Shown here: in pieces, positions 1 to 8,003 of the stretch
How positions within the stretch are numbered: the stretch's first letter is position 1
Layout: the number at the start of each line of letters is the position of its first letter
NCBI GenBank assembly: GCA_014193395.1
Contig: BJHT01000044.1
Coordinates: 1 to 32,828, forward strand
From: Verrucomicrobiota bacterium
Lineage (GTDB): Bacteria; Verrucomicrobiota; Verrucomicrobiia; Limisphaerales; BJHT01
Reading direction: 5' to 3'
DNA: 32,828 nt
The notes under the pieces: generated by a model
Told to the model about the DNA's origin: nothing
Seen by the model: only the letters and a program-made list of their open reading frames with translations
Database searches by the model: none
Position numbers and translations under genes: made by a program

Positions 1-1365
1 TTCGGCCATGCGCTTGACGAGGCGGAGATTGGAGGCTTCGAGTTCGAGAATTTGCGAGCGCTCGACCTGGCTGAAATCTTCGATGAGCAGGAGCGCGGCG
101 TTGGGCGTGGCGGATTTCTGGCGCTTGAAGAGCGTGATGCTGAGTTGAAAAACCACGTCGGGATTTTCCGGTCGCCGAAAGCGGAACAGCGGGGCGTTGA
201 CGCCGGAGTTGAACGTCTCGAACACGCGGCTGCCGACGAGCGACGGAAGGTCGGTGAATTCAAGCGGACGGGCTTGGTCGGCGGGCGGCGGGAAGAACTG
301 CCGGGCGGCGGGATTGGCCTGGAGGATGGCCAGGTCGCGGCTGACGACGACGCAGCCGCAGGAAAGCTGTGAGAGCACGTCGGACATCATCTGGTGATTA
401 CCGAGCAGTTGGTCGTGCAGCCAACTGTTGCGGATGGCCAAGCCGACTTCTTCGAGAAGGTGGAAAACGAGCGCGAGTTCCTCGTTGGTGAAAGGTTCGC
501 CGGTTATGCGGCCGTCGAACACGGCGACCCCCACCATGGATTCGCGGTCGAGAATGGGGAAGGCGACCTGGGTGCCGAGCAGTTCGAATTCCTTGAGAAT
601 CTCGCGATCAACGCGGGCCTCGTCGCTGCTGCTCTTGAGAATGCGACCGTGCCGGTAGAGGTAGCCACCGATGCCGGCCTTGAGGGACAACTCGAAATAA
701 TCCATCAGGCTGGGCGTAAGGCCGATGGCGCAGGCGGCGCGCAACTGGCGGTCGTCCGGCGCAGTGCCGACATTGGGCAATGTTGACGGCGGACGCCGGA
801 GGAAGATGCCCGCGCGGTTGACGCCGAGGATTTCGCGCAGGAGCAGGAGGAATTCCTTGAGGAGCGATTCGGAGCAGAGGCTGTGGGTCAGGATGCTCGA
901 GAAATTGCGGAGCACCTCGAGCGTGCGGGCCGGGGCCATGGCGGTGCTCGCGGGGCGGAGTTCCTCGACGGCGCGCGCGGGGGCGGCGGGGAGTTGCGGT
1001 TGGGCGGGCTGATTCCACAGGCGGGCCAGCAGGGCGTTGAGGATTTTCCCGCGGATGGGTTTGGCGAGGATCTGGCGAACACCGAGCAGGTAGGCTTCCT
1101 CTTCCCATTCCCATTTCGCGTTGGTGCTGTACACGAAGATCGGCAGCTCGGGCGCGAGGGCAATGATTTGTTCGAGGGTGCGAATCGGCTGAATGTCGGT
1201 CAGTTCGAAGTCGAGGATGCAGGCGTCGATGGTGCCTTGGCGCAGGAGGGTTTCGACCTCCCACAACTCGCTTTTGGCGATGACACGGAAATCAGCCGGA
1301 GCCAGCACCGCCCGCACGGCGGCGGCGGGACCGGACAACTTGGAAAGGATCAGAAGATTCTTCAT
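1..1365 (-). CDS. Degenerate receiver-GAF-PAS signalling protein, partial
   Basis: The reading frame is open from the ATG at 1365 to the window edge, so at least 455 residues are present and the C-terminus is missing. Residues 1-115 look like a response-regulator receiver: phosphoacceptor-like D52 (ILDFEL), S80 in VYST and K102 in LAKPI. The acidic pair that normally follows the first beta strand (DD) is replaced by S8-K9, so Mg-dependent phosphorylation is doubtful. A GAF-like region follows at about 150-310, with VGVAVFDGRITGEPFTNEEL near its end, then a PAS-like segment at about 325-440. The last residues seen, ILELEASNLRLVKRMAE, resemble a linker into a histidine-kinase dimerisation domain, but that part lies outside the window. 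The start overlaps the stop of the upstream kinase gene (ATGA), so the two are probably translationally coupled partners. Domain names are judged by pattern, not by search. Confidence 0.75.
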   Translation of the reverse strand, partial: MKNLLILSKLSGPAAAVRAVLAPADFRVIAKSELWEVETLLRQGTIDACILDFELTDIQPIRTLEQIIALAPELPIFVYSTNAKWEWEEEAYLLGVRQILAKPIRGKILNALLARLWNQPAQPQLPAAPARAVEELRPASTAMAPARTLEVLRNFSSILTHSLCSESLLKEFLLLLREILGVNRAGIFLRRPPSTLPNVGTAPDDRQLRAACAIGLTPSLMDYFELSLKAGIGGYLYRHGRILKSSSDEARVDREILKEFELLGTQVAFPILDRESMVGVAVFDGRITGEPFTNEELALVFHLLEEVGLAIRNSWLHDQLLGNHQMMSDVLSQLSCGCVVVSRDLAILQANPAARQFFPPPADQARPLEFTDLPSLVGSRVFETFNSGVNAPLFRFRRPENPDVVFQLSITLFKRQKSATPNAALLLIEDFSQVERSQILELEASNLRLVKRMAE

Positions 1366-3521
1366 GCTGTTTTGGCCAGCGCCGGATTGTCCTGACGGAC
1401 TTGGCGACTGGGCAAATCGACTTGGATGGTTGTACCCACTTTCTCCTCGCTGGCAATAGTGATGTTGCCGCCGTGGAGATGGACGACCTGCCGGCAGATG
1501 GCCAGCCCGAGGCCGAAGCCGCGGTCCTGATCACCGTGGTCTTTGGTGGTGAAGTAGGGGTCGAGGACGCGCTGGAGATTTTTTTTGCTGATGCCCGCGC
1601 CGTTGTCCACGACCCGCAGGCGCAGCCATTCGAGGCCGCCCTCGTTTTTGCCGAGCCGGGTGAGCAGCAGGGCCACGCGGCTGTGCGGCGGCGAGGCATC
1701 GATGGCGTTGGCCAGCAGGTTGCCGATCAGGCGCTGGATCAACACCTCATCCATTTCGATCAACACTTCGGGCGGAGCGTCCACCGTGACGGTGACGTCC
1801 TTTTTTCGCAGGCGGGCGGCGGCAAATTCGATGGCCTTGGGCAGCGCGAGATCCAGGCGACCGAGGTGGAATTCGGGCGCGTTGTTTTCGGAGAAGAACA
1901 GTGCCTCTTTGATGTAGGCCTGCATGGTGCCGACGTTGCGCAGCGCCACCGGGACCAACTGGTCCAGGGCCTCGGGATCGGTGAGCCCTTCGCGGCCGAG
2001 CTGGAGCAGCGTCGAGACGGGCGTCAGGAGGTTGTTCAAGTCGTGGGCCATGCCGCGGGACATGCGGCCGAGCAGTTCGAGCTCCTCGGCGACCAGCAGT
2101 TTGTTCTTGAGCCGGATTTGATTGAGGATGAGGCCGAGGTTTTTGGTGAGCTGGAGCAACAGGTTGAGGTCCAGCGGCGTGTAGGGTTCGTCATTGGTTT
2201 TTTTACCCAGCAGGAGAATGCCGAAGGGCTGCTGGTTGAAGATCATGGGGAAGCAGAACTCGGCGGCGAACGGCTGCAGCTCGCGCCGCGCCTCGCGTTC
2301 GGCCTCAGGTTCGTCGGGATCGGCGAAGGCTTCGTTGACGGCGAAATAATCCGCCCGACGCTGTCGGAACAGCTCGAAGACGCCCAGGGCGCGGGGCAGT
2401 TCCCCGAGCTGCTTCGCGTTCAGCTCCGGGCGCGACACAAACAGCGACGCCGCGCGCGTGGCTTCGTCGAGCAGGATGATCTGGTAGCTGCGGGCCAGCA
2501 CGGTGTGGCTGAACAAATCGTCGAGGTCCTCCAGCAGTTGTTTGTGGTCGGAGTACCACGGCACCGACTCGATGAAGGTCTGCACCTTGTCGTGATAATC
2601 AAAGCGGCCGCCGAGCATGCGCCGCTCCAGCGCGTCGCTGCCGGTGCCGAGCAGCAGCGGGAAAAAATTTACGGCCACCACGGCACTGGCAAAAAACACC
2701 AGCAACGCCACCCCGACCGCGAACCGGCTGATCTCGGCGGGAAACAGGGAGCGCGCGAGAAACAGCAGCGAGCAGGCGACAATCATCAACATCGACAACC
2801 GCAGTACGCGCCCGGCCGCGCGGCCCAGCGCGAACTGGATGTCCAGCAGTTGGTGGAGCAGCGCGCTGTAGGCGACGATGAAGCCGTAGAAGATGGCCGC
2901 CAGACTCCCGAGCGGATAGATGCGCCAGTCGGTGAACGGATAGCGGTAGATGCCAAGGATCGGCAGGAGGTCATTGTTGCCGAAAAAAATCAGGATGCCC
3001 TGCGCCCAGATCAGCGACTTGACGCGCGCGCGGTTCAGCGGCGAGAGGGACGCGAGGCGTCCGAGGAGCATGACCATCGAGCCGATGGTTTCGACCGCGT
3101 ACAATCCCGTGAACAGCCAGAAAAGCGGCGCGCCCTGCGAGTAGTAGGCGTAGCCCGTCCAGTGGACGCTGCGGACGAAGCCTCCGGCGAGGTCGGCGGC
3201 GGCGAGCAGTCCGTGCAATCCGTAGAGGTAGGGCAGCCATTTCGGGCGTGGCACGCGCGCGGTCAGCAGGCTCAGGTGCAGCAGGCTGACCGGAAGAAAA
3301 ATCACGCCGGCCTGGAGGAACTTCGCCCAGAACAGCGCGTCCGCCGGATTCTGCACGCGGAACATGAAGCACGTCCCGACGTTCCACACCGTCAGCGACA
3401 ACCCCCACAGCAGGTACACCCGGTGCAACGCCGAGCGCGTGTCGCGGCTGAAAACAAACACCGCCAGCGCGAAATTAACGAGCGCCGCCGCCAGCGGGAT
3501 GAGTTCGGAAAAGCGCATCAA
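1362..3521 (-). CDS. Multi-TM sensor histidine kinase with GAF domain
   Basis: A 719-residue membrane sensor kinase. The N-terminal 290 residues hold seven to nine hydrophobic segments (roughly 7-25, 36-54, 69-88, 96-117, 133-155, 171-190, 203-222, 241-260, 267-291). This resembles the 7TM histidine-kinase N-terminal domain, also seen in PrsK-type kinases. A GAF-like region spans about 325-465. The H box has phosphoacceptor H493 in MAHDLNNLLTPVS. The ATPase domain shows the N box (N605 in NLLANAIDAS), the G1 box (D639-N640-G641) and the G2 box (GFGLGLAI at 668-675), so the catalytic core looks intact. It overlaps the ketosynthase gene upstream by 4 nt at 3518-3521 and the receiver gene downstream by 4 nt. 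The kinase presumably signals through the downstream protein, although that receiver is degenerate. The ligand is unknown. Confidence 0.88.
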   Translation of the reverse strand: MMRFSELIPLAAALVNFALAVFVFSRDTRSALHRVYLLWGLSLTVWNVGTCFMFRVQNPADALFWAKFLQAGVIFLPVSLLHLSLLTARVPRPKWLPYLYGLHGLLAAADLAGGFVRSVHWTGYAYYSQGAPLFWLFTGLYAVETIGSMVMLLGRLASLSPLNRARVKSLIWAQGILIFFGNNDLLPILGIYRYPFTDWRIYPLGSLAAIFYGFIVAYSALLHQLLDIQFALGRAAGRVLRLSMLMIVACSLLFLARSLFPAEISRFAVGVALLVFFASAVVAVNFFPLLLGTGSDALERRMLGGRFDYHDKVQTFIESVPWYSDHKQLLEDLDDLFSHTVLARSYQIILLDEATRAASLFVSRPELNAKQLGELPRALGVFELFRQRRADYFAVNEAFADPDEPEAEREARRELQPFAAEFCFPMIFNQQPFGILLLGKKTNDEPYTPLDLNLLLQLTKNLGLILNQIRLKNKLLVAEELELLGRMSRGMAHDLNNLLTPVSTLLQLGREGLTDPEALDQLVPVALRNVGTMQAYIKEALFFSENNAPEFHLGRLDLALPKAIEFAAARLRKKDVTVTVDAPPEVLIEMDEVLIQRLIGNLLANAIDASPPHSRVALLLTRLGKNEGGLEWLRLRVVDNGAGISKKNLQRVLDPYFTTKDHGDQDRGFGLGLAICRQVVHLHGGNITIASEEKVGTTIQVDLPSRQVRQDNPALAKTA

Positions 3522-4777
3522 TAGGCCTGATACTCGCGCAGAATCAGGCAGGAATTTTTCCCGCCGAACCCGACGTTCAGGTTCATCGCCACCCGCGTCG
3601 GATACGCCCGCGCCTGGTTCGGGATGTAATCCAGATCACACCCGTCCGCCGGTTCCTGGAAATTGATCGTCGGCGGCAGGATTTGGTGCTTGATGGCCAG
3701 CGCGCAGATCACGGTCTCGATGGCCCCCGCCGCCGCCAGCATGTGGCCGGTGACGGGCTTGGTCCCGCTGATGGCCACCCGCCGTGCGTGCGGGCCGAAC
3801 AGTTTCTTGATGGCCAGCGATTCCACCTGGTCGTTCGTGTCGGTGGCGGTGCCGTGCGCGTTGATGTAGGAGATTTCCGAGGCGTGCAGGCGCGCCTGAC
3901 GCAGCGCTTTTTCCATCGCGCGATACATGCCCACGCCCTCCGGATGCGGCGCCACCGAATGATGCGCCTCGCAACTCCGGCCATGCCCGAGCACCTCGGC
4001 GTAGATCGGCGCGCCGCGATTGAGCGCGTGCGACAACTCCTCGAGCACGAGAAACGCCGAGCCTTCTCCGAGCAAAAAACCATCGCGCGACCGGTCGAAC
4101 GGCCGCATCGAATGCTGCGGATCATCATTTCGTTTGGTCATCACCTTCATCTGGCAGAACGCGCCCCAGAGCGGTGCCAGCAGCGGCGCTTCCGAACCAC
4201 CGGCGACCATCACATCCACCTCGTCCCGTTGAATCAGGCTCGCCGCGTAGCCCATCACGTCATTGCCCGAGGCGCTACCCGAGCTGTAGGTGACGGCCAT
4301 GCCTTTGCAGCCCAGTTCGAGCGCGACCTCGCCGCTGCCGCCGCCGCAGTAGGCGTTGATCAACGTGAACGGACTCATTCCGCGGTAGCCCTTTTCCTCG
4401 TAAACGGTCTGCCCTTTGAAGGAGCTTTCCATGCCGCCCACCGAACTGGCTTCCACCACGCCGACGCGGTCCGCATCGAGCTTCGCGAGGTCCAGCCCCG
4501 CGTCCTTCGCGGCCTGCACCGCGGCGGCGATGCCGTACTGAATCGAACGCTCGAAGCGCCGCGCCTTTTTCGGATCGCCGTAGTTGCTGAAATCAAAATC
4601 GACAATCTCCGCCGCGATCTCGTTGGGCAGGCCGGCGGTCTCGAACCGCGTCACGCGCCGCGCGCCGCTGTGACCGCCGCAGATGTTTTTCCAAAAGGCG
4701 GGCACGTCCGTGCCGCAGGCGGAAATGACGCCCAGGCCGGTGATCACCACCCGCCGCTGGCTAGGATCAAAGCTCAT
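3518..4777 (-). CDS. FabF-like ketosynthase with Cys-to-Ser active site
   Basis: A 419-residue thiolase-fold protein aligning along its length with FabF (KAS II). The conserved parts include VAGG at 191-194, RPFDRSRDGF at 225-234, NAHGT at 306-310 (H308), GTKPVTGH at 338-345 (K340, H345) and the terminal NVGFGGKN loop. The nucleophile segment that reads ATACTSG in E. coli FabF is here YSSGSASG (164-171), which places S168 (codon AGC) at the catalytic Cys. The two catalytic His and the Lys are kept. Ketosynthases without this Cys usually decarboxylate or act as structural partners rather than forming a Cys-linked acyl enzyme; which applies here is unknown. It sits between a membrane methyltransferase (4-nt overlap at 4774-4777) and a sensor kinase (4-nt overlap at 3518-3521), suggesting a role in a regulated lipid or envelope process. 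Family assignment is firm, function is not. Confidence 0.88.
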   Translation of the reverse strand: MSFDPSQRRVVITGLGVISACGTDVPAFWKNICGGHSGARRVTRFETAGLPNEIAAEIVDFDFSNYGDPKKARRFERSIQYGIAAAVQAAKDAGLDLAKLDADRVGVVEASSVGGMESSFKGQTVYEEKGYRGMSPFTLINAYCGGGSGEVALELGCKGMAVTYSSGSASGNDVMGYAASLIQRDEVDVMVAGGSEAPLLAPLWGAFCQMKVMTKRNDDPQHSMRPFDRSRDGFLLGEGSAFLVLEELSHALNRGAPIYAEVLGHGRSCEAHHSVAPHPEGVGMYRAMEKALRQARLHASEISYINAHGTATDTNDQVESLAIKKLFGPHARRVAISGTKPVTGHMLAAAGAIETVICALAIKHQILPPTINFQEPADGCDLDYIPNQARAYPTRVAMNLNVGFGGKNSCLILREYQAY

Positions 4778-5346
4778 GATGGTTTTGGGAATTTGTATGG
4801 AAACAACGCCGGCGTTCCGCGCTGATAAGCCTCATAAACCGGGCCGAACTTCGCCACCAACGCCTCCTCCTCGATCCGCACCCGCCAGCGCAGTGCGGGA
4901 ATAAAAATCAAACTCACCACGCCCAGCGACCACCAGGCCTGCAGCATCAGGCCCGCCGACAACAGCTCGAGCACCATCGAAAAATACGTCGGGTGCCGGA
5001 CCCAGCGGAACGGGCCTTCGCGCACGAATTCATGCGTCTCGCGGATTTCCACATGCAGGCTCCAAAAGCGGCCCAGCGCCTGGATCGCGCGCCGCCGCAG
5101 CAGGAACGACGCAATCCCGCACACCACGCCGGCGGCGAAGGTCGGAGCGCCGAGGCGGCCGTCGGACAGGAGATATTCGACGATGCCGCCGACGATCATC
5201 AGCGTGCCGGCGAAGACGAACAGCCGGAGCGTCCACCGCTCGCGCACCGGTCCGGGCACCGTCTCGCGCCGGGTGCCCAGCTCGGCCATGCGGGCCGCGT
5301 AGAGTACGAGGACGGCGGCGATTGGAAGCCAGCGTTGGATAAACAT
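4774..5346 (-). CDS. ICMT/PEMT-type membrane methyltransferase
   Basis: A 190-residue integral membrane protein with hydrophobic segments at about 5-20, 43-60, 70-84 and 122-152. The C-terminal half carries the isoprenylcysteine carboxyl methyltransferase / phospholipid methyltransferase signature: REGPFRWVRHPTY at 109-121 (RHPxY at 117-121), followed by R153-RIEEEALVAKFGPVYEAY. Such enzymes use SAM to methylate lipid or membrane-associated substrates; the bacterial substrate here is not known. In-frame starts exist at TTG 5364, ATG 5358 and ATG 5346. The 5346 start is chosen because a TTGAAC-17-TAATGC promoter places its -10 box over the 5358 codon and 8 nt before 5346. It is the first gene of the four-gene operon and overlaps the ketosynthase start by ATGA. 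Confidence 0.78.
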   Translation of the reverse strand: MFIQRWLPIAAVLVLYAARMAELGTRRETVPGPVRERWTLRLFVFAGTLMIVGGIVEYLLSDGRLGAPTFAAGVVCGIASFLLRRRAIQALGRFWSLHVEIRETHEFVREGPFRWVRHPTYFSMVLELLSAGLMLQAWWSLGVVSLIFIPALRWRVRIEEEALVAKFGPVYEAYQRGTPALFPYKFPKPS

Positions 5347-5354
5347 CGCCACGG

Positions 5355-5383
5355 GCATTAACAAAATCGGGCGCGCGGTTCAA
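5355..5383 (-). promoter_or_regulatory. Putative sigma70-type promoter of the ICMT-KS-kinase operon
   Basis: On the minus strand TTGAAC (5383-5378) and TAATGC (5360-5355) are separated by 17 nt, and the ATG at 5346 follows after 8 nt. Transcription starting the usual distance after the -10 box would begin at or next to the start codon. The same geometry recurs at other genes in the window. Confidence 0.5.
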
Positions 5384-5396
5384 TCGGATTAGGGGA

Positions 5397-5795
5397 ACGG
5401 CGGAGAACCGGGCCCCGGATTGGCAAAGGAATTTGGCCGGGGATTCAGGCAAAGGAATGAAGAAAAGAGGATGGAACTGAGGGAGTTTTTCCTGCCCATT
5501 CCTTTGCCTCCATTCCTTTGCCAGCTCCGCCTCCGCTTCGTGCCGGAGGCACGACGGGGAGGCAAGGTCGCCCCGTGAACTCGCGGGCAGCTCGCTCGCG
5601 AGCGCCTGCTTGTAGGAGACGACGTCAAGAGACTCTGACCTTTTCCGTGCGGGCAGCGGGCGGAATCGCGGGAGTTGACTTGGGCAAGGCGTGTGGAATC
5701 GAAGCTCGGTTTCAAGACGCGACGTGGGGAGATTTGGGCGGTCCGCTCGTTGAAGAAGGTTTGAGTCTCGTTACCTCGACTCCTACAAAAGGCCG
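5397..5795. repeat. Composite intergenic inverted repeat, family A
   Basis: This fills most of the 533-nt space between the divergent ICMT and metallophosphoesterase genes. The first part (5421-5523) pairs GGCAAAGGAAT-type units on the left with CATTCCTTTGCCTCCATTCC on the right (5497-5523); the left arm is interrupted. The second part (5610-5790) is an element of about 180 bp bounded by inverted ends: CTTGTAGGAGACGACGTC at the left and ACCTCGACTCCTACAA at the right. Its interior (GACTTGGGCAAGGCGTGTGG, GGCGGTCCGCTCGTTG) matches the element at 18546-18726. No gene is seen in 5384-5879. Confidence 0.75.
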
Positions 5796-5879
5796 GTCAC
5801 CCGACATTTCCCTTCCGCATCCGGCGCGCGCCGGTTTAGCTGCCCCCGCCGCCCGCCCGATGCGGACGCGGCTTGACGC

Positions 5880-6869
5880 GTGACCACCACCCATCGACTG
5901 CTGCTCGTCAGCGACATCCACTACGCCAGCGACGCCGAGAAAACGCGGCGCGATTTTCGCATGGCGGGCGTGGACAATCCCGTGGCACGGCTGCTCCTGC
6001 ACGCGTTCCATCACGTCATCTGGGAGCGCGACCCCTTCGCGCACAATCACTATCTCGACGGCTTCCTCGCACGCGTCGGCAACGCCGACGGCGTGATCGC
6101 GAATGGCGATTTTTCGTGCGACTCGGCGTTCATCGGCGTGAGCGACGCGGCCGCGCGCGAGAGTGCGCTGACGTGCCTGGGCCGGCTGCGCGCGCAGTGC
6201 GGCGGACAGTTTCGCGCGGTGATCGGCGACCACGAATTGGGCAAGCGCAGCATGGTCGGCGGCCTCGGCGGGATGCGCTGGGAAAGCTGGCGGCGCACGC
6301 TGGACGACCTGCGCATCGAGCCGGCGTGGCGGCAGGAAATCGGCCGCTACGTCGTGATCGGCGTGGCGTCGTCCGTGCTCGCGCTCGACCTGTTCGCGGG
6401 CGACCTGCTGAACGAAGAGCGGGCGGCGTGGGAGGAAGCGCGCGCGCAGCACTGGCGGGAGGTGCGCGCGATCTTTTCCCGGCTCGAGTCCTCGCAGCGG
6501 GTGCTGCTGTTTTGTCACGACCCGTCGGCCCTGCCGTTTCTCTGGCGCGACGACGTGGTGCGAGCGCGGCTCGGGCAGATCGAACAGACCGTCATCGGGC
6601 ATCTGCACACGCCGGTGGTATTGTGGAAAAGCCGACTGCTGGCGGGGATGCCGCAGATACATTTTCTCGGGCACACCGTCCGCCGCTTCAGCGGCGCGCT
6701 GCACGAAGCGCGGCACTGGCGCGATTTTCGCGTGCGCCTGTGCCCGGCGCTGGCGGGAATCGAACTGCTGAAGGACGGCGGGTTTTACGCGGTGGACTTG
6801 GACCCGGGCGGCAGCGTCCCGGCCCGCTTCACACTGCACCGCACCGCCAGCGGGAAAGCTCCAAACTAA
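5880..6869 (+). CDS. Calcineurin-like metallophosphoesterase
   Basis: A 329-residue soluble protein starting at GTG 5880, the first usable start before the conserved core. The five metallophosphoesterase blocks are present: SDIHY (D12, H14), NGDFS (D77), GDHE (116-119), FCHDPSALPF near 215, and GHLHTP near 240. Two metals would be bound for hydrolysis of a phosphomono- or phosphodiester. The usual GNH(D/E) block reads GDHE, with D117 replacing the Asn that normally binds metal and substrate. No signal peptide is evident, so it is probably cytosolic. The substrate is unknown. The last codons and the stop lie within the left part of a family B inverted repeat. It is transcribed convergently with the coiled-coil gene. 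Confidence 0.8.
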   Translation: MTTTHRLLLVSDIHYASDAEKTRRDFRMAGVDNPVARLLLHAFHHVIWERDPFAHNHYLDGFLARVGNADGVIANGDFSCDSAFIGVSDAAARESALTCLGRLRAQCGGQFRAVIGDHELGKRSMVGGLGGMRWESWRRTLDDLRIEPAWRQEIGRYVVIGVASSVLALDLFAGDLLNEERAAWEEARAQHWREVRAIFSRLESSQRVLLFCHDPSALPFLWRDDVVRARLGQIEQTVIGHLHTPVVLWKSRLLAGMPQIHFLGHTVRRFSGALHEARHWRDFRVRLCPALAGIELLKDGGFYAVDLDPGGSVPARFTLHRTASGKAPN

Positions 6870-6993
6870 AAGCTCAAAGCTCAAGGGAAGCTCCAAGGAT
6901 CAAGGGTCAAATCAAGCCGCCCCAACGCGTCTGATTGGAACTTAGTCCTTGGGGCTTCCCTTGAGCTTTGAGCTTTAGCCTTGGTGCTTTTCC
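6850..6993. repeat. Inverted repeat, family B
   Basis: A perfect 23-nt inverted pair lies at 6869-6891 and 6954-6976; its core is AGCTCAAAGCTCAAGGGAAG and the complement. Imperfect outer arms (GGGAAAGCTCC and GGTGCTTTTCC) extend the pairing. It covers the stop codon of the metallophosphoesterase and most of the convergent gap to 7032. It could fold as a strong RNA hairpin at the 3' ends of both transcripts. Confidence 0.8.
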
Positions 6994-7031
6994 ACCCCTC
7001 CACGTCCCGGCAAAATCCAGAATATCGCCGC

Positions 7032-7913
7032 CTACTTCGGCGGCGCGGGCGCGGGCACGGCCGTGCCGTCGCGGCGGACTTCGACATCCAGCCGCGGTGC
7101 GGCGTTGGTGCCGGTGCGGTTGAAGCCCTCGACGAGGAGTTGCCCGCCCTTCTTGGGATCGCCGCCGAGCAGGCCGCGGCGAATCCAGTCCAGCCGCTTG
7201 GCAATCGAAAGCTCGGCCCGGAGATGGTTGATCTGTTCGCGGAGGAATTCGAGGTCGTTAAGCTGGCGTTCGAGCTCGGCCTTCTGCGCCTGCATCCGCT
7301 TGAGTTCCTTGAGGAGAAATTCGCGGTCGCCCTCGGACACCGCCAGGCGGCGCTCGGCGTCGCTGATCTGCGCGTTGAGTTTGGTCAGGTTGCCGTTGAG
7401 GACGCCGACCTGCTTGCTGAGTTCGTCCTTGTTGGTTTCGAGCTGGGCGAGCTTGGCGTCGCGCTGGGCGATCTCCTCCTGCTTGGCTTTCTCGAGCGCG
7501 GCCATGGCGTTCTTGGTGGCGGTGAGGGCGGCTTCGGTGGCCTTCACCTCGGTCTCGGCCTTGACCAGCTTGGTTTCCGTAGTGGCCAGTTTGTTCTCCG
7601 TGGTGGCGAGCTGGGCCTTGGTCTCGACGAGATTGGAGGCGACGGCGCTGAGGTTGGTGACGTAGTTGGTCAGGGTGACGGAGAGGGTCTTGGTCTCGGC
7701 GACGCGGTTGGAGACGGCGGACTCGAGGGTGGAGTTGACTTTCTTCTGCTCATCGAGATTGGCGCGCTCCCGGTCCCGCTCGCTCTTGAGGTCAGCGATG
7801 TAGCTGTCCGCCTTGAGGCGCTGGTTTTCGTTAACCTGATAGATGAGGAACAGCGCGACCCCAAGGCCGATGCTCAGGAACAACAGGGCAACGATCGTAA
7901 GTTTTGCTTTCAT
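7032..7913 (-). CDS. Membrane-anchored coiled-coil protein
   Basis: A 293-residue protein of unknown function. It begins with one hydrophobic segment (about residues 4-25, MKAKLTIVALLFLSIGLGV...), which could be an uncleaved anchor. A long heptad-rich coiled coil follows from about 30 to 240, with repeated Thr/Glu/Lys units such as LATTENKLATTETKLVKAET. The C-terminal 50 residues are less helical and end in a Pro-Ala tail (VPAPAPPK). The ATG at 7913 is chosen over an upstream start because it sits directly before the hydrophobic segment and a promoter-like pair lies 12 nt upstream. It diverges from the Lon-domain gene. Proteins of this shape often act as envelope scaffolds, but nothing here identifies a partner. 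Confidence 0.75.
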   Translation of the reverse strand: MKAKLTIVALLFLSIGLGVALFLIYQVNENQRLKADSYIADLKSERDRERANLDEQKKVNSTLESAVSNRVAETKTLSVTLTNYVTNLSAVASNLVETKAQLATTENKLATTETKLVKAETEVKATEAALTATKNAMAALEKAKQEEIAQRDAKLAQLETNKDELSKQVGVLNGNLTKLNAQISDAERRLAVSEGDREFLLKELKRMQAQKAELERQLNDLEFLREQINHLRAELSIAKRLDWIRRGLLGGDPKKGGQLLVEGFNRTGTNAAPRLDVEVRRDGTAVPAPAPPK

Positions 7914-7925
7914 GGAACGCGCGCG

Positions 7926-7954
7926 AGATTGGTTTTGGGTCCGCTGGTTGGCAA
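7926..7954 (-). promoter_or_regulatory. Putative promoter of the coiled-coil gene
   Basis: Minus-strand TTGCCA (7954-7949) and CAATCT (7931-7926) are separated by 17 nt, and the ATG at 7913 lies 12 nt past the -10 box. The -10 is a weak match. It overlaps the divergent Lon-domain promoter region. Confidence 0.35.
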
Positions 7955-7968
7955 GCAGCATCTATGAC

Positions 7969-7996
7969 TTGCAATGAGAAGGTCGCCACCTAGATT
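7969..7996 (+). promoter_or_regulatory. Putative promoter of the Lon-domain gene
   Basis: TTGCAA (7969-7974) and TAGATT (7991-7996) are 16 nt apart, and the ATG at 8004 follows after 7 nt. This supports starting the CDS at 8004 rather than upstream, since upstream starts would lie inside the promoter. Confidence 0.5.
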
Positions 7997-8003
7997 CCGC
8001 CGC

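Noticed and set aside
1401-3524. Long plus-strand open frame opposite the histidine kinase (about 700 codons)
   Set aside because: The translation is rich in Gln, Glu, Arg and His with no fold-like pattern, and it mirrors a clearly conserved gene. High GC leaves few stops in this antisense frame.
5712-6896. Minus-strand open frame opposite the metallophosphoesterase
   Set aside because: The plus-strand gene has all five metallophosphoesterase blocks. The antisense frame is His/Arg-rich and runs into repeats at both ends.
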